In this document: positions 21,546 through 29,461 of the stretch, in pieces
Numbering within the stretch: position 1 is the first letter of the stretch
Layout of the letters: every line of letters starts with the position of its first letter
Source: Flavobacteriales bacterium
GTDB taxonomy: Bacteria; Bacteroidota; Bacteroidia; Flavobacteriales_F; PHOS-HE28
Direction: 5' to 3'
Length of the DNA stretch: 64,000 nt
Assembly (NCBI GenBank): GCA_016715995.1
Contig: JADJXF010000012.1
Span: 124,001 to 188,000 of the forward strand
Notes under the pieces: model-generated
The model's input: the letters and a program-made list of their open reading frames with translations, nothing else
Databases searched by the model: none
What the model was told of the DNA's origin: nothing
Made by a program: the position numbers and the translations under genes

Positions 21546-21692
21546 GGCAGTAGGCAGTAGGCAGTAGGCAGTGGGCAGGAGGCTGCTGGCTACTAGCTGT
21601 TGGCTACTAGCTGTTGGCTGCTGGCTGCTGGCTACTAGCTGTTGGCTACTAGCTGCTGGGTGCAAGCTGCGGGCTATAGGCTGCTGGCTGGG
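21546..21692. repeat. Heptamer array 2 (21 units)
   Basis: Exactly 7-base register is kept for about 21 units: three GGCAGTA, GGCAGTG, GGCAGGA, then alternating GGCTACT/AGCTGTT and GGCTGCT units, decaying to AGCTGCG, GGCTATA and GGCTGGG. It starts 13 bases after the XRE stop. The remaining bases to 21911 contain short palindromic words around ATGCGCAT but no gene. Confidence 0.9.
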
Positions 21693-21911
21693 CCATAGGC
21701 TGAGGGCTACACGGGTAGCGAAATGAGGGAGAGAAGAAGTGGGTTGAAATATGCGTGATGCGCATACGCAAGGGGCGGTGCGTGTAGATAATTGGTACGC
21801 GCAACGCATACCCCATGCGCGGTCCGCATAGGGTGCGACGTCGGGAAACGGCTGGTGTGCGGTGGTTGTAGAAGGGCCCGGTGGCACGGACCGCCAACAA
21901 AAACCAAACAC

Positions 21912-22592
21912 ATGAACCAAGTACAAGAGAACAGAATGTCGATGGCCTACGCTACAATGCTGGTCATGGACGAGAATGCGGCGATCTGGAACGGTGTTCC
22001 GGCAATCGTTGCGGCGCACGTGGAGTTCAAGGCGAACCTGACGTCACTTGAGCAGGCGGTGAGCCGTCAGGTGAAGGACATCACAGGTTATACGCAGGAC
22101 AAGACGGTAGCGGAGGACCGGATGATCGCCAAGACGCTTAGCATCGGCGGGTCGCTGATGGCGCTGGCGACGGTGAACGGCGACAACGGCTTGGCTGAGG
22201 CGATGAACCTCTCGCCGACCGAGCTGCGCCGGTATCGGGATAGCGTGGTGGCGCAACGGTGCATGGGCGTGCATGACGCCGCCGTGTCGAATGCCGCTGC
22301 GCTGGTTGCTTACGGGGTGACGGCTGCGGACATCACGGAGCTGAAGGCCCTGATCGACGCGTACGTGGCTTTCATCGCTGTGCCCCGTACGCTGATTACC
22401 GCCCGCAAGGGCGCGACGGCTGAAATCGGCGCGCTGGTGCGCGACACGATGAAGCTGCTGACGAACCGGATGGACCGTCTGATGCAGCAATTCGCTTTCA
22501 GCCACAAGGAGTTCCACCGGCACTACCTGGACGCGCGCATCATCGTGGACCTCCACGGTGCGAAGGATGCGCCGAACGAGGCGGCTGCCTAA
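21912..22592 (+). CDS. Uncharacterised Bacteroidota-type helical protein
   Basis: This 226-residue protein is all-helical and Ala/Val-rich, with no signal peptide. The segment YATMLVMDENAAIWNGVPAI followed by AHVEFKANL matches a family I recall as hypothetical proteins found repeatedly in Bacteroidota genomes, often near mobile or repeat-rich regions. No function is known to me. Frames open upstream to 21792, but ATG 21912 in an A-rich context (AACCAAACACATG) is preferred. A very good hairpin terminator follows. It may be co-localised with the XRE gene by chance. Confidence 0.78.
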   Translation: MNQVQENRMSMAYATMLVMDENAAIWNGVPAIVAAHVEFKANLTSLEQAVSRQVKDITGYTQDKTVAEDRMIAKTLSIGGSLMALATVNGDNGLAEAMNLSPTELRRYRDSVVAQRCMGVHDAAVSNAAALVAYGVTAADITELKALIDAYVAFIAVPRTLITARKGATAEIGALVRDTMKLLTNRMDRLMQQFAFSHKEFHRHYLDARIIVDLHGAKDAPNEAAA

Positions 22593-22620
22593 ACCCTGGA
22601 AAGGTCCGTGCCTATGCGGG

Positions 22621-22638
22621 GCCCCCGGAAACGGGGGC
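22621..22638 (+). terminator. Intrinsic terminator (GAAA tetraloop)
   Basis: GCCCCCG and CGGGGGC form a 7-bp stem closed by GAAA, followed by TCTTCATTTT. It lies 28 bases after the stop of the uncharacterised gene. This is the best intrinsic terminator in the window. Confidence 0.85.
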
Positions 22639-22708
22639 TCTTCATTTTGAATGCTGTGCATTCATGGAGCACCGGAAGGGATGGGATGCGGGTACAATCC
22701 GCAGATGA

Positions 22709-22731
22709 CGCAGATGGAATGCGAATGCCAT
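22709..22731. repeat. 23-base dispersed repeat, copy 2
   Basis: Identical to 10398-10420. It lies in a GCAGATGA/GCAGATGG-rich stretch following a GGGTACAA word also seen near 10494. Confidence 0.8.
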
Positions 22732-22821
22732 ACGCGAATCGGCCCGATTGGTGAGGGAACCCATGAATGGGCAATGAACGACCCTCTCCTTCGCGTGTAC
22801 TGCTTCCCGGCAACCGCCGGA

Positions 22822-22829
22822 TACCTTCG
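22822..22829 (+). promoter_or_regulatory. Predicted -7 element (TACCTTCG)
   Basis: Lies 19 bases before ATG 22849 of the DUF4139 gene and supports that start over the longer open frame beginning at 22651. Confidence 0.5.
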
Positions 22830-22848
22830 CCCGATCAATCGCCATCCC

Positions 22849-24468
22849 ATGCGCTCAGCTCTTGTGCTTCTCTTCGTCGTGCTCCTCGCCAACCTTGTAC
22901 ACGCCGCTGAAGGCGAGAAACCGATAACCAGCAAGGTGGCGGAGGTGAAGGTCTTCCTGAGCGGCGCGCAAGTGTCGCGCGCTGCGAGCGCCACGGTGCC
23001 AACGGGCACGAGCAACCTGGTCTTCACCGGGCTGGCTGAAGGGCTTGACCCGCAGAGCATCCAGGTAACGGGCAAGGGCGGCTACCAGATCCTGAGCGTG
23101 AACCACCGCATCAACTACCTCACGGAGAGCCCGAAGAAGAAGGAGATCGAGGACCTGATGGCGCGCATCAAGAAGCTGGAGAAGGACCATGCCTACGAGA
23201 AGGCCATGCAGGATGTGTGGGTGAACGAGGAGCAATTGCTGGGTAAGAACAGCAGCGTGGGTGGGCAGCAGAACGGGCTCACGGCGGCGCAGCTCACGGC
23301 GGTGAACGACTATGTGCGGCAGCGGCTGATCGCCACCAAGACCAACTGGCTGACGCAACAAGAGAAGCTGGTGGCCATCAACGAGGAGCTGCAGAAGCAG
23401 CGGCAGCAATTGCAGCAGCTGCAGGCCCAGGCGCCGCGCCCGACCAGCGAGGTGGTGGTGGAGATCAGCTCCTCCGCTGAAGTGAGCGCCAGCTTTGTTG
23501 TCACGTACTTCATCGGGCAGTCCGGATGGATCCCCGCGTACGACCTGCGGGCCAAGGGCGTGGGCCAGCCCATCGAGTTGCTGATGAAGGCGCAGGTGAC
23601 CAATGGCACCGGCGAAGACTGGAGCAAGGTGGCCTTGAGCCTGAGCAGCGGCAATCCCACGCTCGGCGGAATCATGCCCACCTTGAATCCATGGACCCTC
23701 TACACCTACAGGCCACGACGCGAAACGGCGGGTTACCGCACGCGAGCCGCTGATGGTGATTTCGCCAGACAGCCGGCGCCTGCCCAGAGCACGTCCGAAG
23801 CCTACAAGCTGGAGGGAACCGTGGCGCGCCAAACCGTGGAGAACACCGTGGCCTTCCGCACCACCACCGTGGAGTTCGTGATTGAGACCCCGTTCACCAT
23901 TCCGGCCGACGGCGTGGCGCATACCGTAGGCGTGAATACCCACAGCATCGCCGCCACCTACAAGCACTACGCAACGCCGAAACTGGACAAGGACGCCTTC
24001 CTCTACGCGCGCACCACAGGCTGGGAGTCCCTGAACCTGCTGCCCGGCGAGGCCAACGTGTTCTTCGAGGGCACCTTCGTTGGGCAGAGCTACCTAGAGC
24101 TTGACATGCCCAAGGACACGCTCGACATCTCACTCGGGCGCGACAAGGGTGTGGTGGTGGAGCGCGTGAAGCGGAAGACGACCAACGAGAAGGCCATCGT
24201 TGGCGGCAAGCGCACCGTCACCATCGGCTGGGACCTCACCGTGCGCAACACCAAGGGCACCGCCGTGGACCTGGAAGTGCGCGACCAATACCCGTTGAGC
24301 CCGCAGAGCGAGATCGAGGTGAAGCTGAAGGAGGATGGCGGCGCCACCGTGGACAATGACAAGGGCGCGCTCACCTGGACCTTGAAGCTCGAATCCAAAG
24401 CGACCCGGAAGCTTGGCTTCAGCTACGAGGTGAAGCATCCGAAGGACATGCCGGTGGTTCTGGAGTAG
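22849..24468 (+). CDS. DUF4139/MuiA-like secreted protein
   Basis: This 539-residue protein has a signal peptide (MRSALVLLFVVLLANLVHA). An N-terminal DUF4140-like domain (VAEVKVFLSGAQVSRAA) precedes a coiled coil at about 100-200 and a C-terminal DUF4139 domain, which includes SGWIPAYDLRA, a QVTNGTGEDWSKVALSLSSG segment and a terminal KHPKDMPV. The architecture is that of the 'mucoidy inhibitor MuiA' family, whose biochemical role is unclear. It is probably periplasmic or surface-associated. The start was set at 22849 because upstream sequence is a repeat and a -7 element is nearby. An LVIVD-repeat gene follows closely. Confidence 0.88.
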   Translation: MRSALVLLFVVLLANLVHAAEGEKPITSKVAEVKVFLSGAQVSRAASATVPTGTSNLVFTGLAEGLDPQSIQVTGKGGYQILSVNHRINYLTESPKKKEIEDLMARIKKLEKDHAYEKAMQDVWVNEEQLLGKNSSVGGQQNGLTAAQLTAVNDYVRQRLIATKTNWLTQQEKLVAINEELQKQRQQLQQLQAQAPRPTSEVVVEISSSAEVSASFVVTYFIGQSGWIPAYDLRAKGVGQPIELLMKAQVTNGTGEDWSKVALSLSSGNPTLGGIMPTLNPWTLYTYRPRRETAGYRTRAADGDFARQPAPAQSTSEAYKLEGTVARQTVENTVAFRTTTVEFVIETPFTIPADGVAHTVGVNTHSIAATYKHYATPKLDKDAFLYARTTGWESLNLLPGEANVFFEGTFVGQSYLELDMPKDTLDISLGRDKGVVVERVKRKTTNEKAIVGGKRTVTIGWDLTVRNTKGTAVDLEVRDQYPLSPQSEIEVKLKEDGGATVDNDKGALTWTLKLESKATRKLGFSYEVKHPKDMPVVLE

Positions 24469-24473
24469 CTTCG
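24466..24473 (+). promoter_or_regulatory. Predicted -7 element abutting start codon (TAGCTTCG)
   Basis: TAGCTTCG overlaps the stop codon of the DUF4139 gene and ends 3 bases before ATG 24477. It could give a leaderless transcript, though co-transcription from upstream is equally possible. Confidence 0.4.
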
Positions 24474-24476
24474 GCC

Positions 24477-25922
24477 ATGCGGATCTTGATAGGGTCCATC
24501 ATCGCAGCGGTCGTCGCGCTCGCAAGCAGTGCGCATGCGCAGCCCATCGACACCGTCCTTATCAGCGAGGTCGGCCGGTTCCAGTTCCCGTATTGGGCGT
24601 TCCCCAGTGGCTCTTCCTACTACACGGTATCCAGCAGGATCGATCGGTTGGACCGGCCCTACCTGTTCATGGCCTGCATGGAGCATGGATTGGTGACGCT
24701 CGACCTGAGCGATCCGGCAACGCCGGTCCCGGTGGATACGCTCTGGCCCGCCGACCTCGGGGGCCTGAAGGCGACCAATTTGGAACAGGTGAATGACCTC
24801 CTTTACGTGAGCCTTGGCGGATTCGAGGGCACGGCGGAAATGGCAGGCTTGGCCATTGTGGATGTGAGCGATCCCGCGCAGCCGACCGTTCTCGATGTCT
24901 GGGCCGATCCGGCGTTCATGAACGGCACGGCCATCGTGAAGGTCGATGGCAACAACGCCTACCTCGGAGCCATGGAGGATGGCTTGATCGTGCTCGATGT
25001 GAGCGACCCTTCCGATATCCAGTTCATCAGCAGCTTTCAACCCGACCCGGATTGGCCCGGAATCGCCGGCTATCCGCCCAACGGCCGGGGCATGGCCATC
25101 GTGGGTGATGTTCTATTCCTCGCCTACGACGCAGGCGGCTTACGTGCCTTGGACATCAGCGACCCCTTCGCGGTGTCGCAGATCGGTCAGTACGTGAACC
25201 CGAGCATTCCGCCACTCACGCCTCCGGCCTACAATAATCTGGTCGTGATCGAGGGCGTCGCGTTCGTCACCATTGATTTCTGCGGACTTGAGGTGATCGA
25301 TGTGAGCGACCCCGCTGCCATGACGCAGATCAATTGGCTGAACCCATGGAACTGCATCGGCCTCTCCTGGTTCGGCAGCGACGGCCACACCAACGAGGTG
25401 ATGGCCACCATGGGCGACAGCCTGCTCTTCGTGAGCGGTGCCGATTCGGAGATCCTGGTCTACGACATCACCGCTCCCGGAAATCCTCAGTTGAAGGGCG
25501 GCCACATCCTGCCGAACGACACCGCTGCCACGTGGGGCGTGGATGTGCATGGCTCATTGGTGGTCGGCAACTTCATCAACAACCAGAATCTACCCTTGCA
25601 GCCTTACTACAGCGGATATGGCGGCGTGGTGCTGTTCGACTGGGTGGCGGAATTCAGCACCGGCGTGCCCACCTCAGGCGTTGCACAGGATGAATTGCTT
25701 GCTCGGCCGAACCCCACCAGCGGATTGATAGAGGTGATGAACGTGCGCCGTAACGCCCGGTTGCGCATTTCGGACTCCTTTGGACGCTTGGTGCGGGAAG
25801 ACCGGCCAATGAATCGCAGCGTCGTGCTCGATTTGCGGGGCATAGCGCCCGGCACCTTTTCAATCACCGAGATCACCGACGGCGGGTCGCGCACATCGCG
25901 CGTGCTGCTCCTTCCCGAGTGA
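24477..25922 (+). CDS. LVIVD-repeat beta-propeller with T9SS type A sorting domain
   Basis: This 481-residue secreted protein has a signal peptide (MRILIGSIIAAVVALASSAHA) and repeated LVIVD-type blades: GLVTLDLSDPATP, GLAIVDVSDPAQP, GLIVLDVSDPSD, GLRALDISDPF and GLEVIDVSDPAA. Together they form a propeller of roughly 5-6 blades. The C-terminal ~80 residues are a type A sorting domain (RPNPTSGLIEVMN ... GTFSITEI). It is exported by T9SS and probably surface-bound or released. No enzymatic motif is seen. The next gene is convergent on the opposite strand, starting directly after the stop. Confidence 0.88.
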   Translation: MRILIGSIIAAVVALASSAHAQPIDTVLISEVGRFQFPYWAFPSGSSYYTVSSRIDRLDRPYLFMACMEHGLVTLDLSDPATPVPVDTLWPADLGGLKATNLEQVNDLLYVSLGGFEGTAEMAGLAIVDVSDPAQPTVLDVWADPAFMNGTAIVKVDGNNAYLGAMEDGLIVLDVSDPSDIQFISSFQPDPDWPGIAGYPPNGRGMAIVGDVLFLAYDAGGLRALDISDPFAVSQIGQYVNPSIPPLTPPAYNNLVVIEGVAFVTIDFCGLEVIDVSDPAAMTQINWLNPWNCIGLSWFGSDGHTNEVMATMGDSLLFVSGADSEILVYDITAPGNPQLKGGHILPNDTAATWGVDVHGSLVVGNFINNQNLPLQPYYSGYGGVVLFDWVAEFSTGVPTSGVAQDELLARPNPTSGLIEVMNVRRNARLRISDSFGRLVREDRPMNRSVVLDLRGIAPGTFSITEITDGGSRTSRVLLLPE

Positions 25923-26997
25923 TCACGCCATGCCCACCTGGCGCAGATGCGCGAGGTGGCTCAGCAAGGCGCTGCGGAGGTTGGGGAACTCCTTGTACTC
26001 GATGTCGAACTCCGCACACACCTGCCGCAGGCGCTTGCTCAGTTCAGGATAGTGCACGTGGCTGATGCGCGGGAACAGGTGATGCTCAATCTGGAAATTG
26101 AGCCCGCCGAAGAGCCAGTTCCATACCCGGTTGTGCGTGGCGAAGTTGGCCGTGGTGGCCACCTGATGCACCGCCCATTCCGCCCTCGATCCGCTCACCG
26201 TCCATCTCGGGATGGTGGAAATCGGTGTACTCGACCACGTGCGCAAGCTGGAACACCACACTGATGACCACGCCCGCCACGAAGACCATGACGCCGTAGC
26301 CCAAGAGCACCGGGAGCACGCCCACCATGAACATGGGGAGGACGAGGAACAAGCCGACGTAGAACACCTTCGATGCCCAGAACAGGATGTGCTCCCGCAC
26401 GCTCATCGGTTTCATCGGTGTCGCGTCGGCCACCTTGCCGCTGAAGTACTTGCGCAGGTCGTTGTAGAAGATCCAGAACAGGTAAGTGCTGCCGTACAGG
26501 AAGAGGCTGTACACGTGCTGAAAGCGGTGGAACCAATAGCGCTTCTGGCCGGGATGCACCCGGATGAAGGGCTTGATGTCGATGTCGTCGTCCATCCCTT
26601 CGATGTTGGTGAAGGTGTGGTGGTTCTCGTTGTGCTTGAGCTTCCACAGGTACACGTTGCCGCCCAGGAAATTGAGGCTGTGCCCCATCACCTCGTTCAC
26701 CCATTTGCGCCGGCTGTAGCTGCCGTGCGCGCCGTCGTGCATGACATTGAAGCCGATGCTGGCGACCACCACGCCCATGATCGCGCACAACCCCAGCGCG
26801 ATCCATGCTGAGGATGGCGTGAAGAAGACCAGCACCACGTACAGGGTGGCCAACGCGGTGAGCAGGATGCCGGTCTTGAGGTACAGGCGCCAATCGCCCG
26901 TCTTGCGGAGGTTATTCTCCTTGAAATAGGCCTCGGTTTCCTCACGGAGGCGCTGGAAGAACACCGGTGCGGTGCGTGCGAATGTGGTGGGCTGCAT
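25923..26997 (-). CDS. Fatty acid desaturase (acyl-CoA/linoleoyl-CoA type), frameshifted
   Basis: A membrane di-iron desaturase of about 357 residues is read as two frames. Removing one base from CCC at 26183-26185 joins them, so that ERIE continues into AEWAVHQVATTANF. The three His boxes are present: HDGAH at about residue 92, HNENHH at about 128, and QIEHH in the C-terminal frame. Two pairs of hydrophobic helices surround them. It introduces double bases in membrane acyl chains, so it acts on inner-membrane fluidity. A textbook -7 element (TACCTTTG) is 8 bases from the ATG. A paralogue lies at 41784-42904. Confidence 0.88.
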
Positions 26998-27005
26998 GAG
27001 CGTGC

Positions 27006-27013
27006 CAAAGGTA
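27006..27013 (-). promoter_or_regulatory. Predicted -7 element, exact consensus (TACCTTTG)
   Basis: The minus strand reads TACCTTTG, then 8 bases, then ATG 26997. It predicts a leader of only a few bases. Confidence 0.6.
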
Positions 27014-27100
27014 CCGCTGGGGCAATGGCCTCCCGGCCGGTGCGTTCGATCTTCTTCACACGCGGTGATTGATCACGCATACCGATCGCGAGCGCCGCGT

Positions 27101-27541
27101 TCAGCTCAGCGCCGCGCTCAGCGTGACTGGCACGCTCTTCAGTGCTTGGCTGATGGGGCAATTGGCCTTCGCATCCTCCGTGCACGTCTTGAAGAGCGCT
27201 TCATCGATGCCGGGCACCTTCGCTTTCAGGTCGAGGTGGATGCCCGTGATGAGCATCGCGTCGCCCACCTTGTCCATGGTCACCGTGCAGGTGCATTCCA
27301 GGCGCTCCGGCGTGAACCCGTGGTTGCCTAGCACAAAGCTGAGCTTCATGGTGAAGCAGCTGGCGTGCGCGGCGGCGATGAGCTCCTCGGGGTTGGTGCC
27401 CGCCTTTCCGTCCTCGCTCACGAAACGCGTGGTGAACGAATGCGGCGTGTTGCTCAGCACACCGCTGGTGGTGCTGACGTTTCCGGATCCTTCCTTACCG
27501 GTGCCGCTCCAAGTGGCGGTTGCTTTGCGATGCAGTGGCAT
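27101..27541 (-). CDS. osmC: OsmC-type peroxiredoxin
   Basis: OsmC/Ohr proteins reduce organic hydroperoxides with two cysteines. The 146-residue length fits. The first Cys is in AAAHASCFTM (about residue 61) and the second in KANCPISQAL (about 129), with the N-terminal ATATWSGTGKEGSG typical of the OsmC subgroup rather than Ohr. The protein is cytoplasmic. TACCTTTC on the minus strand, 23 bases before the ATG, is a likely -7 element. The desaturase lies downstream on the same strand with its own promoter. Confidence 0.93.
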   Translation of the reverse strand: MPLHRKATATWSGTGKEGSGNVSTTSGVLSNTPHSFTTRFVSEDGKAGTNPEELIAAAHASCFTMKLSFVLGNHGFTPERLECTCTVTMDKVGDAMLITGIHLDLKAKVPGIDEALFKTCTEDAKANCPISQALKSVPVTLSAALS

Positions 27542-27564
27542 GCGATGAGTCGTTTGGTGAGCGT

Positions 27565-27572
27565 GAAAGGTA
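27565..27572 (-). promoter_or_regulatory. Predicted -7 element for osmC (TACCTTTC)
   Basis: The minus-strand TACCTTTC lies 23 bases before ATG 27541, in the 39-base gap downstream of the reductase gene. Confidence 0.5.
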
Positions 27573-27580
27573 GCGGTGCC

Positions 27581-28228
27581 TTACTTCTTCAGCAGCTTGA
27601 ACGCATGCGTCCATTGGTTGCGGGTGAATCCGGGGATGCACCACAGGATGCACAGCGGCTCGATCGCCCGCGCGCCCTCTACGCCGCCCATGTCCTCCGC
27701 CTCCCAGCCGAATTGCTCCAGGAGAGCGGTCACTTCGGCCTTCGCGCCGGCATCGCTGCCGCAGATGAACATGGTGGGCTTGATGCCGCCGAAGTCAGGA
27801 TCAACCATGTACGCGTTTCCCACGCTGTTGAAGGCTTTGACGAAGCGGGCCTTGGGGCTGGCCCGCTGCAGGCGCTCCATCAGGCTCTCCTCAAGCGTGG
27901 TGAAGTAATGCAGTACGCCGTTGGTCGGGGCGGCGTCCGCAATGGGGTTGGTGGTGTCGATGATGGTCTTGCCGGCGAGGTCGTCGGCATCGCAAAGCGC
28001 GATCGCCGCTTCGGCCGCAGTGCCTTTGCTGGCCAGGATGATCACCTCCGCCCAAGCACCAACTTCCTTATGGCTGCCCACGCGGCCGTCGGGATTCTTG
28101 TCCAGCCAATCGGCCACCTTCTCCGGATTGCGCGTGGCGATCATGACCTGATGACCGTGCTTGAGGAAGCCGCTGCCGAGCACACGACCAACCATGCCGG
28201 TGCCGAGTATGCCGATTCTCTTGCTCAT
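27581..28228 (-). CDS. NADP-binding oxidoreductase (NADPH-dependent F420 reductase-like)
   Basis: This 215-residue Rossmann-fold protein opens with the dinucleotide motif RIGILGTGMVGRVLGSGF. It continues MIATRNPEK, where a basic residue after the second strand favours NADP(H), then IIDTTNPI and FVKAFNSVG. This matches the NADPH-dependent F420 reductase/'NAD(P)-binding' family widespread in bacteria that lack F420. The true substrate is unknown. Start 28228 is chosen because MSKRIGI begins the fold; a frame open to 28255 adds nine residues without motif value. CACCTTTG lies 24 bases upstream. Confidence 0.88.
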   Translation of the reverse strand: MSKRIGILGTGMVGRVLGSGFLKHGHQVMIATRNPEKVADWLDKNPDGRVGSHKEVGAWAEVIILASKGTAAEAAIALCDADDLAGKTIIDTTNPIADAAPTNGVLHYFTTLEESLMERLQRASPKARFVKAFNSVGNAYMVDPDFGGIKPTMFICGSDAGAKAEVTALLEQFGWEAEDMGGVEGARAIEPLCILWCIPGFTRNQWTHAFKLLKK

Positions 28229-28252
28229 GTGAGGGATGGAGGATAGGGAGCG

Positions 28253-28260
28253 CAAAGGTG
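28253..28260 (-). promoter_or_regulatory. Predicted -7 element (CACCTTTG)
   Basis: The minus-strand CACCTTTG lies 24 bases before ATG 28228. The same 121-base divergent gap holds CATCTTCG at 28327-28334 for the plus-strand glycosyltransferase. Confidence 0.4.
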
Positions 28261-28349
28261 CGTTGAGGAGCGCCCGATTCCGTCGCGTTCACGATCCAAT
28301 CAATCCCGGCATCCAAACGCAGCCCTCATCTTCGTCGCCAGCGGCACCG

Positions 28350-29396
28350 ATGCGCAGCATCCTCATCGACATCTACAAGACCAAGGACCTGAACTCCGGC
28401 CTGGGGCAGTTCTCCTTGCAACTGGCGCAGGCGATCCTCGCCAATCCGATTGCCGACCAGCGAATCACCTTCCTGCAACCGCGCGGATTCCGGCACAAGG
28501 TGTTGCAAGGCTGCTCCGTCGTGGAGGACAGCCTCATCCTACGTTACCTCCCACAGCTCAGCAGGCGATTCGACCTGTGGCACTCCACGCATCAGCTCCC
28601 CTCCCATCGGCCGGCACGTGGCACGCCGTGGATCCTCACCATCCACGACCTCAACTTCCTGGTGGAGAAGCCGGCGCCCAAGGCGGCACGCTACCTGGCT
28701 GCGCTGCAACGCGATGTGGATCGGGCGGATGCCTTGACTGCGATCTCGCACTTCACGAAAGCGGAGATCGAAGCGCGGATCGACCTGCGCGGAAAGGCGG
28801 TGCGCGTGATCCCAAACGGCGTGGCATTGCCGTCGTATGCTGACACCACGCTGCCAGCCGCCCTCACCCTTCGTCCGTTCTTCCTGGCCATCGGCGTACT
28901 CAAGGAGAAGAAGAACCTGGACGTGCTCTTACCGCTGCTCTCCCATTTTCCCGATCACGCCTTGGTGATCGCAGGCAACGACCGAACGGCATACGGCGAT
29001 TTCATCCGGCAGCATGTGGTGGAGATGGGGCTGAGCGATCGCGTCCATATGACCGGACCTGTTGATGACCGCATGCGGTTCGCGCTGTACACCCATTGCG
29101 CGGCCCTGCTAATGCCATCGGTGGCAGAAGGATTCGGAATGCCCGTGGTCGAGGCGCTCGCGCTCGGCAAACCGGTGTTCGCGAGCCGACGGACCAGCTT
29201 GCCGGAAGTGGGCGGCGATGCGGCTCGCTATTTCGATGACTTCGCACCGAACGCCATGGCCAAGGTGATCAGTGATGGTCTGCGCGACTGGAACGACGAT
29301 GCCGCCCGGCTGGCCCGGCAGCATGCCCATGGCTACAGCTGGCCGCACTGCGTGAAGGCTTATCAGGAGCTCTACGCCGAGCTGCTGAGCCGATGA
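28350..29396 (+). CDS. Glycosyltransferase, GT4/GT-B family
   Basis: This 348-residue GT-B enzyme lacks a signal peptide and probably acts at the cytoplasmic face on surface glycans. The N-terminal half has SGLGQFSLQLAQAIL and the DLNFL segment. The C-terminal half has the nucleotide-sugar signature PNGVALPS, then FLAIGVLKEKKNLDVLL and MPSVAEGFGMPVVEALALGKPV, with the E(x7)E pair of GT4 enzymes. The ATG at 28350 is chosen because the preceding frame is arbitrary and MRSILIDIY begins the fold. The sulfatase-fold membrane protein follows, suggesting a cell-envelope role. Confidence 0.88.
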   Translation: MRSILIDIYKTKDLNSGLGQFSLQLAQAILANPIADQRITFLQPRGFRHKVLQGCSVVEDSLILRYLPQLSRRFDLWHSTHQLPSHRPARGTPWILTIHDLNFLVEKPAPKAARYLAALQRDVDRADALTAISHFTKAEIEARIDLRGKAVRVIPNGVALPSYADTTLPAALTLRPFFLAIGVLKEKKNLDVLLPLLSHFPDHALVIAGNDRTAYGDFIRQHVVEMGLSDRVHMTGPVDDRMRFALYTHCAALLMPSVAEGFGMPVVEALALGKPVFASRRTSLPEVGGDAARYFDDFAPNAMAKVISDGLRDWNDDAARLARQHAHGYSWPHCVKAYQELYAELLSR

Positions 29397-29445
29397 TGCC
29401 TCCCAGTGCGACGGACCAGAACGCGTGAGCGCGGCAGCCCGGCGG

Positions 29446-29453
29446 TAACATTG
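29446..29453 (+). promoter_or_regulatory. Predicted -7 element (TAACATTG)
   Basis: TAACATTG lies 8 bases before GTG 29462. The same octamer is at 61518-61525 before the histidine kinase. Confidence 0.45.
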
Positions 29454-29461
29454 CCGTCGCT

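Noticed and set aside
21546..21692. CRISPR array
   Set aside because: Units are 7 bases in direct register without spacers.
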